The notes: generated from the sequence alone by a model not told the origin. DNA of 10,794 nt from Gammaproteobacteria bacterium (GCA_030613605.1 JAUWLO010000049.1:1-10794), one strand, 5' to 3'. Numbered from the stretch's first letter, positions 1-5,647 are shown. Made by a program: numbers and translations.

Positions 1-65
1 TGGATATGAGCAATCCCATCTACAACGTTCTTTTTGACCTTTTTGCGAGTGCGTGGACTTGCCAT
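1..65 (-). CDS. rpsK: 30S ribosomal protein S11, 5' end only
   Basis: The start codon ATG is at 65-63 and the frame stays open to the left edge, giving 21 complete codons. The peptide starts MASPRTRKKVKKNVVDGIAH. It aligns with the basic N-terminus of S11, whose E. coli form has RKRVRKQVSDGVAHIH at the same place. S11 sits on the 30S platform next to the mRNA exit region and 16S helix 45. The gene follows rpsM after 68 AT-rich bases. The only Shine-Dalgarno-like sequence is a weak AGG about 9 bases before ATG, so coupling to rpsM is possible. The order rpsM-rpsK is that of the alpha operon; rpsD, rpoA and rplQ would be expected beyond the edge. The rest of the protein cannot be judged. Confidence 0.95.
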   Translation of the reverse strand, partial: MASPRTRKKVKKNVVDGIAHI

Positions 66-133
66 TCTAATTAACCTGTATTTATCTCAAAAATTTATAA
101 AAATAACGCCTGTAGTAATAAGAGCGAAATCTG

Positions 134-490
134 TTATCTAGTAACCATGCGACGTGGTCCCTTGCGAGTACGGGCATTGGTGCGCGTACGCTGTCCTCGC
201 ACGGGTAAACCGCGACGATGGCGGATGCCACGGTAGCAACCCAGATCCATTAAACGCTTGATGTTCATGGACACTTCACGACGCAAATCACCTTCGATGG
301 TGTATTTCGCCACTTCTGCGCGAAGAGATTCCAGTTCCTGCTCAGTAAGATCCTTGATCTTGCTGTCAGGCTTTACATTTGTTGCCGCGCAGATAGCTTT
401 CGCATGGCTATCGCCTATGCCATAAATAGCCCTAAGCCCGATAACCGTATGTTTTTGCACCGGTATATTGATGCCTGCTATACGTGCCAT
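134..490 (-). CDS. rpsM: 30S ribosomal protein S13
   Basis: This 118-residue protein matches full-length S13, first gene of the alpha operon. S13 lies in the head of the 30S subunit, contacts the 50S subunit through inter-subunit bridges, and its C-terminal tail reaches the P-site tRNA. The start MARIAGINIP is the family signature. A helix-two-turn-helix region with GIGDSHAKAIC (about residues 24-34) and LGCYRGIRHRRGLPVRGQRT (about residues 83-102) is intact. The tail is strongly basic and ends RKGPRRMVTR. A good Shine-Dalgarno GGGAG lies 8 bases before ATG. The gene is preceded by its own promoter-like sequence (528-556). In E. coli the S4 protein represses this operon by binding a pseudoknot over the rpsM start; an equivalent is not evident here. 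Confidence 0.98.
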   Translation of the reverse strand: MARIAGINIPVQKHTVIGLRAIYGIGDSHAKAICAATNVKPDSKIKDLTEQELESLRAEVAKYTIEGDLRREVSMNIKRLMDLGCYRGIRHRRGLPVRGQRTRTNARTRKGPRRMVTR

Positions 491-527
491 TCAAAAATCT
501 CCCAAAAGCTGTCGCGGTAAACCCGCT

Positions 528-556
528 ATTGTAATCAGTTTTCCCATTACCTTCAA
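528..556 (-). promoter_or_regulatory. Candidate alpha-operon promoter upstream of rpsM
   Basis: Reading on the minus strand, TTGAAG (556-551) is followed by a 17-base spacer and TACAAT (533-528), which is 5 of 6 bases of the sigma70 -10 consensus. The predicted start is near 521, about 30 bases before the rpsM ATG. The sequence just after the -10 box is AGCGGG, a GC-rich discriminator of the kind known from stringently controlled ribosomal promoters. Position and spacing are what is expected of the alpha-operon promoter. Activity is inferred, not shown. Confidence 0.75.
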
Positions 557-561
557 GGTAA
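547..561. repeat. Perfect 7-base dyad over the -35 box of the rpsM promoter
   Basis: TTACCTT and AAGGTAA flank a single central base. The -35 hexamer (551-556) lies inside the dyad. It could be an operator or a 5-base RNA stem with a 5-base loop in read-through transcripts, or chance. No regulator can be named. Confidence 0.5.
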
Positions 562-571
562 AAGGGCTTGA

Positions 572-594
572 AACGTAAGCCTTTAGCCTACGTT
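572..594 (-). other. Hairpin in the rpmJ-rpsM gap
   Basis: On the minus strand AACGTAGGC and GCTTACGTT form a continuous 9-pair stem with one G-U pair and a 5-base UAAAG loop. It lies about 45 bases after the rpmJ stop and just before the alpha promoter, where a spc-operon terminator or attenuator could sit. There is no clear U-run directly after it, so a strong intrinsic terminator is unlikely. Confidence 0.45.
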
Positions 595-595
595 G

Positions 596-631
596 TCTAA
601 TAAAATGTCTAACAAAATGCCAAATAAAATG
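596..631. repeat. Three tandem imperfect 12-base repeats after rpmJ
   Basis: Read on the minus strand the units are CATTTTATTTGG (631-620), CATTTTGTTAGA (619-608) and CATTTTATTAGA (607-596). The second and third differ at one base and the first and third at three. The array begins 6 bases after the rpmJ stop codon and is non-coding. Related TTTTATTAG sequence occurs in the rplN leader (6391-6412). Function unknown; slippage of AT-rich DNA is the simplest origin. Confidence 0.85.
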
Positions 632-637
632 AAAAAG

Positions 638-751
638 TTACCCCTGCCGCTGTTTGTGGCGCGGATCTACACAAATCACACGCACCACGCCCTTACGGCG
701 GACAATTTTACATTTATTGCAAATTTTCTTTACTGAGGCTCGAACCTTCAT
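638..751 (-). CDS. rpmJ: 50S ribosomal protein L36 (zinc-binding type)
   Basis: This is a 37-residue protein beginning MKVRASVKKICNKCKIVRRK. Residues C11, C14, C27 and H32 form the zinc ribbon of the C+ form of L36. L36 is the smallest 50S protein and stabilises 23S rRNA near helices 89 and 97. The ATG at 751 is chosen because it gives the standard length and has a strong GGAGAG Shine-Dalgarno 7 bases upstream; a TTG 69 bases further upstream would add a non-homologous N-terminus. The gene closes the spc operon after secY, as in E. coli, but the 77-base gap before it holds a large imperfect hairpin. Keeping zinc ligands in L36 means the zinc-free paralogue often used under zinc starvation would be encoded elsewhere, if present. 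Confidence 0.97.
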   Translation of the reverse strand: MKVRASVKKICNKCKIVRRKGVVRVICVDPRHKQRQG

Positions 752-771
752 TTTCTCTCTCCAAACATCAA

Positions 772-817
772 TCACTGTCCGAATCATTCCAAAACAATCG
801 GAACCTGATAGCAGTGA
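772..817 (-). other. Long imperfect hairpin between secY and rpmJ
   Basis: On the minus strand TCACTG (817-812) pairs with CAGTGA (777-772), and TCCGA (802-798) pairs with TCGGA (782-778). The two helices are contiguous on one side and separated by a 9-base bulge (803-811) on the other. This gives 11 pairs with a 15-base loop. The structure starts 11 bases after the secY stop and ends 10 bases before the rpmJ Shine-Dalgarno. It may tune rpmJ translation or protect upstream mRNA. No known RNA family is recognised. Confidence 0.5.
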
Positions 818-828
818 CAAAAAATCTC

Positions 829-2175
829 TTACAATCCCGTTCGGCCGTAACCCTTCAGGTTGGCCTTTTTCATTAAGCCTTCATACTGATGCGACATCAG
901 GTGTGACTGGATTTGCGAGATGAAATCCATAACCACCACCACAATAATCAGCAACGATGTGCCGCCAAAGTAGAAGGGTACATTCCAGTACACAATCATA
1001 AACTCGGGCAGCAAACACACTGCAGTAATATAAATGGCTCCAATCAATGTGAGTCGAGACATCACGCCATCAATATACTTAGCCGTATTTTGCCCAGGTC
1101 GTATCCCGGGTATAAAAGCACCGGAGCGCTTTAAATTATCTGCCGTATCTTTCGGATTGAACATCAATGCCGTATAGAAAAAACAGAAGAAAATAATGGC
1201 TAACGCATACATCAACACATACACCGGCTGCCCAGGTGACAGTGTCGAAGACAAATCTTTTAACCAGCCCATGCCTTCAGCAGAACCAAACCAGCCACCC
1301 AATGTTGCCGGGAACAAAATAATACTCGAAGCAAAGATGGGCGGGATAACACCGGCCATATTAACTTTCAGAGGCAAATGGCTCTTTTGAGCCGCATACA
1401 TTTTTCGCCCTTGCTGACGCTTGGCATAATTTACCGTAATCCTGCGTTGGCCTCGCTCCATGAAGACCACAAAGCCCGTTACGCCGATGGCAAGAATCAA
1501 TAAAATAAGCACCAAAAATGCACTGATTTCACCAATACGGGCCAGCTCTAATGTTCCACCAATTGCCGAAGGTAGACCAGCGGCAATACCCGCGAAAATA
1601 ATCAACGAAATACCATTACCGATACCACGTTCCGTGACCTGCTCACCCAGCCACATCAGGAACATCGTTCCAGTCACCAGACTGACCACTGCCGTAAAAA
1701 TAAAGGCAGAACCTGGGTGTGGTACAACGGCAAAGCTACCTACCGTTTGTCCCTGTAATGCTATTGAAACACCAATCGCCTGAAAAGTGGCCAATCCAAA
1801 AGTGCCATAACGCGTATATTGCGTAATTTTGCGGCGCCCGGATTCACCTTCCTTTTTCAGTTGCTCCAGCTTCGGAACCACTGCTGTTAACAGTTGCATA
1901 ATGATGGATGACGAAATGTAAGGCATCACACCTAACGCAAATAAGGTCAACCGACCTAGAGCACCACCTGAAAACATGTTAAACATGTCCAGAATGGTGC
2001 CTTTTTGTTGTTCAAACAATACAGCTAATGCTGCGGGATCTATGCCTGGAACCGGAATGAACGAACCCACCCGAAAAACAACCATTGCCAGCACAACAAA
2101 CATCAAACGCTGCTTAAGCTCAGTTAATTTACCCGACCCCATGGCACCGAGCATGCTGTCACGCGATGCAGACAC
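829..2175 (-). CDS. secY: Protein translocase subunit SecY
   Basis: This 448-residue membrane protein is the pore-forming subunit of the SecYEG translocon (E. coli SecY has 443 residues). About ten hydrophobic segments are visible, near residues 24-41, 76-98, 123-143, 156-176, 186-205, 218-239, 273-292, 317-336, 374-392 and 400-422. The plug region lies around 60-75 (FNMFSGGALGR), and GVMPYISSSIIMQLLT (82-97) belongs to the TM2b gate. The cytosolic loop FIPGIRPGQ carries R359, the equivalent of E. coli R357 needed for SecA-driven translocation. The start is GTG at 2175-2173 with GAGGAA about 9 bases upstream, overlapping the end of rplO. An in-frame ATG 21 bases further in lacks a ribosome binding site. 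Only 6 bases separate secY from rplO, so translation is probably coupled. Confidence 0.98.
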   Translation of the reverse strand: MSASRDSMLGAMGSGKLTELKQRLMFVVLAMVVFRVGSFIPVPGIDPAALAVLFEQQKGTILDMFNMFSGGALGRLTLFALGVMPYISSSIIMQLLTAVVPKLEQLKKEGESGRRKITQYTRYGTFGLATFQAIGVSIALQGQTVGSFAVVPHPGSAFIFTAVVSLVTGTMFLMWLGEQVTERGIGNGISLIIFAGIAAGLPSAIGGTLELARIGEISAFLVLILLILAIGVTGFVVFMERGQRRITVNYAKRQQGRKMYAAQKSHLPLKVNMAGVIPPIFASSIILFPATLGGWFGSAEGMGWLKDLSSTLSPGQPVYVLMYALAIIFFCFFYTALMFNPKDTADNLKRSGAFIPGIRPGQNTAKYIDGVMSRLTLIGAIYITAVCLLPEFMIVYWNVPFYFGGTSLLIIVVVVMDFISQIQSHLMSHQYEGLMKKANLKGYGRTGL

Positions 2176-2181
2176 TAGACC

Positions 2182-2616
2182 CTATTCCTCGACTTTGCCG
2201 CCGGCTGCTTCAATAGCAGCACGTGCACCCTTGGTGGCACCCAGACCACGCACAGTAACAGCCGAAGTTATTTCTCCGGAAAGAATCACTTTGGCGCGTT
2301 TAATATGATGACCGATAATATTGGCAGCTTTCAGTGACAACAAATCAACCACATCACCTTCAACCTTGAGTAGTTCAGGCAAACGGATTTCAGCCATGAA
2401 CCTGGCCTTGCGGGAAGCAAAACCAACTTTGGGCAGACGGCGTTGCAGGGGCATTTGGCCACCCTCAAAACCAACCTTATGAAACCCACCGGAGCGAGAT
2501 TTCTGACCCTTGTGGCCACGACCACCTGTTTTGCCTAACCCACAACCAATGCCACGACCAACACGTTTGGCATCCTTCTTTGAGCCTTCAGCAGGCTTGA
2601 GGGTATTTAAATGCAT
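2182..2616 (-). CDS. rplO: 50S ribosomal protein L15
   Basis: This is a 144-residue protein, identical in length to E. coli L15, starting MHLNTLKPAEGSKK. The glycine- and lysine-rich extension GLGKTGGRGHKGQKSRSGG (about residues 26-44) threads into 23S rRNA. It is followed by EGGQMPLQRRLPKVGF and a globular C-terminal half ending AAIEAAGGKVEE. L15 is a late-binding 50S protein in the central core. The ATG at 2616 was preferred over a TTG 15 bases upstream, because it restores the family N-terminus and is served by GAGGA inside the end of rpmD. The preceding stop codon is one base away. Residue C25 stands where E. coli and many relatives have serine. The stop codon is part of the secY ribosome binding region. 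Confidence 0.98.
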   Translation of the reverse strand: MHLNTLKPAEGSKKDAKRVGRGIGCGLGKTGGRGHKGQKSRSGGFHKVGFEGGQMPLQRRLPKVGFASRKARFMAEIRLPELLKVEGDVVDLLSLKAANIIGHHIKRAKVILSGEITSAVTVRGLGATKGARAAIEAAGGKVEE

Positions 2617-2617
2617 T

Positions 2618-2806
2618 TTATGCTTCCTCAACCTTAAGCAGATAAGAAACTGTATTGATCATGCCACGGTTAAATGGCGTATCTTCAACAGAGACTGTCT
2701 GATGTATACGACGCAAACCAAGACCGGACACGCAAGCCTTGTGAGCCTTGAGACGACCGATAGTGCTGCGCACCAATGTAATTGTAACTTTATCTTTACT
2801 AGCCAT
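2618..2806 (-). CDS. rpmD: 50S ribosomal protein L30
   Basis: This is a 62-residue protein; E. coli L30 has 59. The core IGRLKAHKACVSGLGLRRI (about residues 16-34) and DTPFNRGMINTVSYLLKVEE (about 42-61) are diagnostic of bacterial L30. L30 binds 23S domain II on the 50S surface and belongs to a small single-domain family with a ferredoxin-like fold. The start ATG at 2806 has GGAG 6 bases upstream, within the end of rpsE. The gap to rpsE is 3 bases and to rplO 1 base, so the three genes are probably translated as a coupled unit. A short N-terminal extension (MASKDK) accounts for the extra residues. Nothing is unusual. Confidence 0.97.
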   Translation of the reverse strand: MASKDKVTITLVRSTIGRLKAHKACVSGLGLRRIHQTVSVEDTPFNRGMINTVSYLLKVEEA

Positions 2807-2809
2807 GGT

Positions 2810-3316
2810 CTACTCCATGATTTCCTTAACGCTTTTACCACGCTTTGCAGCAACAGCTTCTGGCGTTGTCATTGCAGACAAACCTTCAAACGTTGCGCGA
2901 ACAACATTCGTAGGATTATTGGAACCAATGCACTTGGCAAGCACATCGCGCACACCAACAGCCTCAAAAACTGCTCGCATGGCACCACCAGCAATAATTC
3001 CTGTACCTTCTGAAGCCGGCAACATAACAACCTTAGCTGCACCATGAGTGCCCTGAAGTGGGTATTGCAGTGTTCCACCTTTCAGGTTTATATCAAACAT
3101 ATTTTTGCGAGCGTTTTCCATCGCTTTTTGAACAGCAATGGGCACTTCGCGTGCCTTGCCACGTCCAAAGCCAACCTTGCCTTCCCCATCACCAACTACG
3201 GTTAAAGCGGTAAAACCAAAAATGCGGCCGCCTTTTACAACTTTGGCAACGCGATTAATGTTAACCAGCTTCTCGATGAGGCCATCACTGTTCTGTTGTG
3301 AATCAAATTTAGCCAT
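2810..3316 (-). CDS. rpsE: 30S ribosomal protein S5
   Basis: This is a 168-residue protein; E. coli S5 has 167. The N-terminal double-stranded-RNA-binding-like domain contains NRVAKVVKGGRIFGFTAL (about residues 21-38), the loop where spectinomycin-resistance changes arise in E. coli; it looks wild type. VGDGEGKVGFGRGKAREVP follows (41-59). The C-terminal domain has PASEGTGIIAGGAMRAV and ends AAKRGKSVKEIME. S5 lies on the back of the 30S body at the S4/S5 interface and contributes to decoding accuracy and mRNA entry. The gene starts with ATG after a weak AAGGT sequence. It follows rplR by 34 AT-rich bases and runs almost directly into rpmD. Confidence 0.98.
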   Translation of the reverse strand: MAKFDSQQNSDGLIEKLVNINRVAKVVKGGRIFGFTALTVVGDGEGKVGFGRGKAREVPIAVQKAMENARKNMFDINLKGGTLQYPLQGTHGAAKVVMLPASEGTGIIAGGAMRAVFEAVGVRDVLAKCIGSNNPTNVVRATFEGLSAMTTPEAVAAKRGKSVKEIME

Positions 3317-3350
3317 GCCTATACCTTAAATTTTTTAATATTAGTTAATA

Positions 3351-3704
3351 CTAAATAGTTAAGCCGCTTTCACGAGCGGCATCGGCCAACGCTTTCACGC
3401 GACCATGATATTTAAACCCGGAACGATCAAATGCTACCTGCTCAATCCCAGCAGATTTAGCGCGCTCTGCAATCATTTGACCAATTTTCGTGGCCGCCTC
3501 AACATTACCCGTATGTTTTAAACCCTTTTTTATATCGGCTTCAACTGTAGAGGCACTGGCGATAACTGATGATCCATCTGGCGAAAAAATCTGCGCATAT
3601 GTATGCAGCGATGTACGGTACACACACAGACGATGAACACCCAGTTCTCTAATTTTGGCTCGTGTTCTACGTGAACGACGTATACGACTTTGTTTTTTAT
3701 CCAT
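3351..3704 (-). CDS. rplR: 50S ribosomal protein L18
   Basis: This 117-residue protein has exactly the E. coli L18 length. The first 20 residues (MDKKQSRIRRSRRTRAKIRE) form the basic N-terminal arm. Next come YRTSLHTYAQIFSPDG and the conserved C-terminal block FDRSGFKYHGRVKALADAAR (about residues 93-112). L18 binds 5S rRNA with L5 and L25 and carries it into the central protuberance of the 50S subunit. The start ATG at 3704 follows only a weak purine-rich stretch (GAGAAAG), and the 43-base gap to rplF holds a small hairpin overlapping the rplF stop. Independent initiation here may therefore be modest. Confidence 0.98.
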   Translation of the reverse strand: MDKKQSRIRRSRRTRAKIRELGVHRLCVYRTSLHTYAQIFSPDGSSVIASASTVEADIKKGLKHTGNVEAATKIGQMIAERAKSAGIEQVAFDRSGFKYHGRVKALADAARESGLTI

Positions 3705-3736
3705 AATACTTTCTCATTCTTTATAAACGGCTTAGG

Positions 3737-3752
3737 AGTAAGTGACCTTACT
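3737..3752 (-). other. Hairpin overlapping the rplF stop codon
   Basis: On the minus strand AGTAAG and CTTACT form a perfect 6-pair stem with a 4-base loop. The TAA stop of rplF is inside the 5' arm, so a terminating ribosome would melt it. Possible role in rplF-rplR coupling; chance is not excluded. Confidence 0.45.
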
Positions 3753-4281
3753 TCTTCTTAGCTTCTTTACGGACAACATGCTCATCCGTATAACGAACAC
3801 CCTTACCTTTATAAGGTTCGGGCGGACGGTAGGCGCGAATATCCGCTGCCACCTGGCCAACTTTTTGCTTATCTATTCCTGACACCACAAGCTCTGTCTG
3901 GCTAGGAGCTTCAACGCTGACACCTTCAGGAACTGTATGCACTACAGGATGTGAAAAACCCAAAGATAAATTAACTTTATTACCTTGAACCTGAGCACGA
4001 TAACCAACACCAATTAGAGTCAGTTTCTTTTCAAAGCCCTGGCTGACACCCGTGACCATATTGTTGACCAAAGCACGCATGGTTCCGGCCATGGCATTTG
4101 CCGCTTTCTCACTGTTATTAGGTGAGAATTTCAACACCGTATCTTCTTTGTTTATTTCAACAAGAGAATTTGCATTTTGAGTTAACTCACCCTTTGGACC
4201 TTTGACCTTAATGGTCTGATCGCTCAGGGTGACTTCCACACCTGCAGGAATTTTTACTGGATTACTAGCTACTCGTGACAT
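3748..4281 (-). CDS. rplF: 50S ribosomal protein L6
   Basis: This 177-residue protein has the same length as E. coli L6. It consists of two related alpha/beta domains. The first is about residues 1-80 and begins MSRVASNPVKIPAGVEV. The second contains LIGVGYRAQVQGNKVNLSLG and SHPVVHTVPEGV. The C-terminal signature PPEPYKGKGVRYTDEHVVRK is complete. L6 sits at the base of the L7/L12 stalk near the sarcin-ricin loop and helps form the factor-binding site. A GGGGA Shine-Dalgarno lies shortly before the ATG, overlapping the rpsH end region; the gap to rpsH is 10 bases. Downstream the stop codon is inside a small hairpin. Nothing is unusual in the protein. Confidence 0.98.
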   Translation of the reverse strand: MSRVASNPVKIPAGVEVTLSDQTIKVKGPKGELTQNANSLVEINKEDTVLKFSPNNSEKAANAMAGTMRALVNNMVTGVSQGFEKKLTLIGVGYRAQVQGNKVNLSLGFSHPVVHTVPEGVSVEAPSQTELVVSGIDKQKVGQVAADIRAYRPPEPYKGKGVRYTDEHVVRKEAKKK

Positions 4282-4291
4282 TTTCTATCCC

Positions 4292-4687
4292 CTACGCTAC
4301 GTAGCAAATGACTTCGCCGCCGCAGCCTGCTTTGCGAGCTGCACGATCTGTCATTAAACCATTTGAGGTAGATACGACAGCAATACCAAGACCATTCATT
4401 ACGGTAGGTAAATCATTTTTACCTTTATAAATACGCAGGCCCGGACGACTTACTCGTTTAACCATATCGATAACCGGCTTACCCTCGTAATACTTCAGGG
4501 AAATTTCCAAAACCGGCTTACCATCGATATCCTGCACAGAACTTTCGTTGACATAACCTTCTTCCTTGAGCAGTGCTGCAATAGCAACTTTCTGCTTTGA
4601 GGAAGGCATCGCCACAACCAGCTTTCCAGCAGCCAGGGCGTTACGGATACGCGTCAACATGTCTGCAATTGGATCAGTCATGCTCAT
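4292..4687 (-). CDS. rpsH: 30S ribosomal protein S8
   Basis: This is a 131-residue protein; E. coli S8 has 130. It begins MSMTDPIADMLTRIRNA and has the C-terminal RNA-binding block SRPGLRIYKGKNDLP (about residues 80-94), GLGIAVVSTSNGLMTDRAAR and ICYVA at the end. S8 is a primary 16S rRNA binder in the central domain. In E. coli it also represses the spc operon by binding mRNA near the rplE start. Residue C122 replaces the leucine found in E. coli. The ATG at 4687 has AGGAG 9 bases upstream. Between them is another ATG (4692-4690) opening a two-codon frame whose TGA overlaps the rpsH start, so start choice is slightly ambiguous; an internal ATG at codon 3 also exists. Confidence 0.98.
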   Translation of the reverse strand: MSMTDPIADMLTRIRNALAAGKLVVAMPSSKQKVAIAALLKEEGYVNESSVQDIDGKPVLEISLKYYEGKPVIDMVKRVSRPGLRIYKGKNDLPTVMNGLGIAVVSTSNGLMTDRAARKAGCGGEVICYVA

Positions 4688-4760
4688 GCCATTAAACTCC
4701 TAATAATCTCTCAAAAACACTTAAAAAAATTAAACCAAAAACAATTCTTTTTACAAACTA

Positions 4761-5066
4761 CTACCAGCTCGCTTTTACTAAACCAGGAATATCTCCACGC
4801 ATTGCTGCTTCACGCAATTTAGTCCGACTCAATCCAAACTTGCGATAATAGCCATGTGGGCGTCCTGTTATCCTGCAACGATTCCGTTGGCGACATGGGC
4901 TTGCATTACGAGGCAAACTTTGAAATTTTTTCTGTGCTTCAGCTCTATCTTCCGGGCTAAGGTCAGGATTTTTTAGCAACGCCTTAAGTTCTGCGCGTTT
5001 AGCCGCATACTTTTCAACGGTACGAGCCCTTTTTAGCTCTCGATTTATAATGGAGGTCTTTGCCAT
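4761..5066 (-). CDS. rpsN: 30S ribosomal protein S14 (zinc-free, long form)
   Basis: This 101-residue protein equals E. coli S14 in length. Its second half, with RQRNRCRITGRPHGYYRKFG (residues 59-78) and AAMRGDIPGLVKASW at the end, is diagnostic. S14 binds the 3' major domain of 16S rRNA in the 30S head. The two CXXC pairs of the short zinc form are absent, so this is the C- type usual in gammaproteobacteria. Residue C58 stands where E. coli has serine. Translation ends at two consecutive TAG codons (4763-4761 and 4760-4758). The start ATG follows rplE by 12 bases with only a weak AGAG sequence, suggesting coupling to rplE. The 73-base gap after it is very T-rich on the coding strand. Confidence 0.98.
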   Translation of the reverse strand: MAKTSIINRELKRARTVEKYAAKRAELKALLKNPDLSPEDRAEAQKKFQSLPRNASPCRQRNRCRITGRPHGYYRKFGLSRTKLREAAMRGDIPGLVKASW

Positions 5067-5078
5067 AAAGCTTTGTCT

Positions 5079-5618
5079 CTACTTTTTGAGCGGTAAATTA
5101 AATGCGGTTAATAAAGCACGCGCTTCATCATCAGTTTTGGCACTGGTCGTAAATGTAATATCCATTCCCCGAATTGTATCAATTTGATCGTAATCAATCT
5201 CAGGGAAAATAATCTGTTCCTGAATTCCCATACTGTAATTGCCACGACCATCAAAAGCGTTAGCCTTCAAACCACGGAAATCTCGTACACGAGGAATAGC
5301 AATAGTCACCAAACGATCCAGGAAGTCGTACATGCGTTCACGACGTAATGTCACTTTACAACCAACAGGCCAGCCTTCACGCACTTTAAAACCAGCAACA
5401 GATAAACGCGCATTATTCACAATGGGTTTTTGACCAGCGATTTTTATCATGTCACCCACAGCATGCTGAATAACTTTTTTATCGCCAATTGCTTCACCGA
5501 CACCCATATTCAGGGTTATCTTCTCCAGCTTTGGAACTTCCATTACGCTCTTGTAACCAAACTGGTCTTTCAATTGCGCAACGACAGTATCTTTATAAAA
5601 TTCTCTTAATCGCGACAT
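5079..5618 (-). CDS. rplE: 50S ribosomal protein L5
   Basis: This 179-residue protein matches E. coli L5 in length. It begins MSRLREFYKDTVVAQLKDQF and contains LEKITLNMGVGEAIGDKKVI (about residues 31-50), QKPIVNNARLSVAGFKVREG and the C-terminal part IIFPEIDYDQIDTIRGMDIT. L5 binds 5S rRNA in the central protuberance and touches P-site tRNA. In E. coli the S8 repressor site overlaps the beginning of rplE. The matching stretch here has only a weak candidate stem (5614-5609 with 5582-5577), which does not obviously mimic 16S helix 21. The start ATG has CGGAA about 7 bases upstream. It follows rplX by 29 bases and precedes rpsN by 12. Confidence 0.98.
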   Translation of the reverse strand: MSRLREFYKDTVVAQLKDQFGYKSVMEVPKLEKITLNMGVGEAIGDKKVIQHAVGDMIKIAGQKPIVNNARLSVAGFKVREGWPVGCKVTLRRERMYDFLDRLVTIAIPRVRDFRGLKANAFDGRGNYSMGIQEQIIFPEIDYDQIDTIRGMDITFTTSAKTDDEARALLTAFNLPLKK

Positions 5619-5647
5619 GACTGTTTCCGTATTCTCTTCTTTAAGCT

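Noticed and set aside
66..133. Possible promoter or terminator between rpsM and rpsK
   Set aside because: Only AT-rich sequence with TATAAA-like words; no paired -35 box of quality and no stem followed by a U-run.
752..820. Longer rpmJ starting from a TTG at 820
   Set aside because: L36 is normally 37-38 residues; the extra 23 residues do not match the family and lie in a hairpin upstream of a strong Shine-Dalgarno.
654..923. Plus-strand open frames opposite the ribosomal genes, such as 654-923, 2510-3013 and 9972-10433
   Set aside because: They lie antisense to strongly conserved genes, show no recognisable domains and their composition is explained by the opposite strand.
2617..2631. Longer rplO starting from a TTG at 2631
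   Set aside because: It adds five non-homologous residues and overlaps rpmD; the ATG at 2616 restores the exact family length and has a proper ribosome binding site.
4688..4760. Promoter-like pair TTGTAA / TTTAAT in the rpsN-rpsH gap
   Set aside because: The gap is so AT-rich that such matches are expected by chance, the spacer is 16 bases, and the gap lies within the spc operon.
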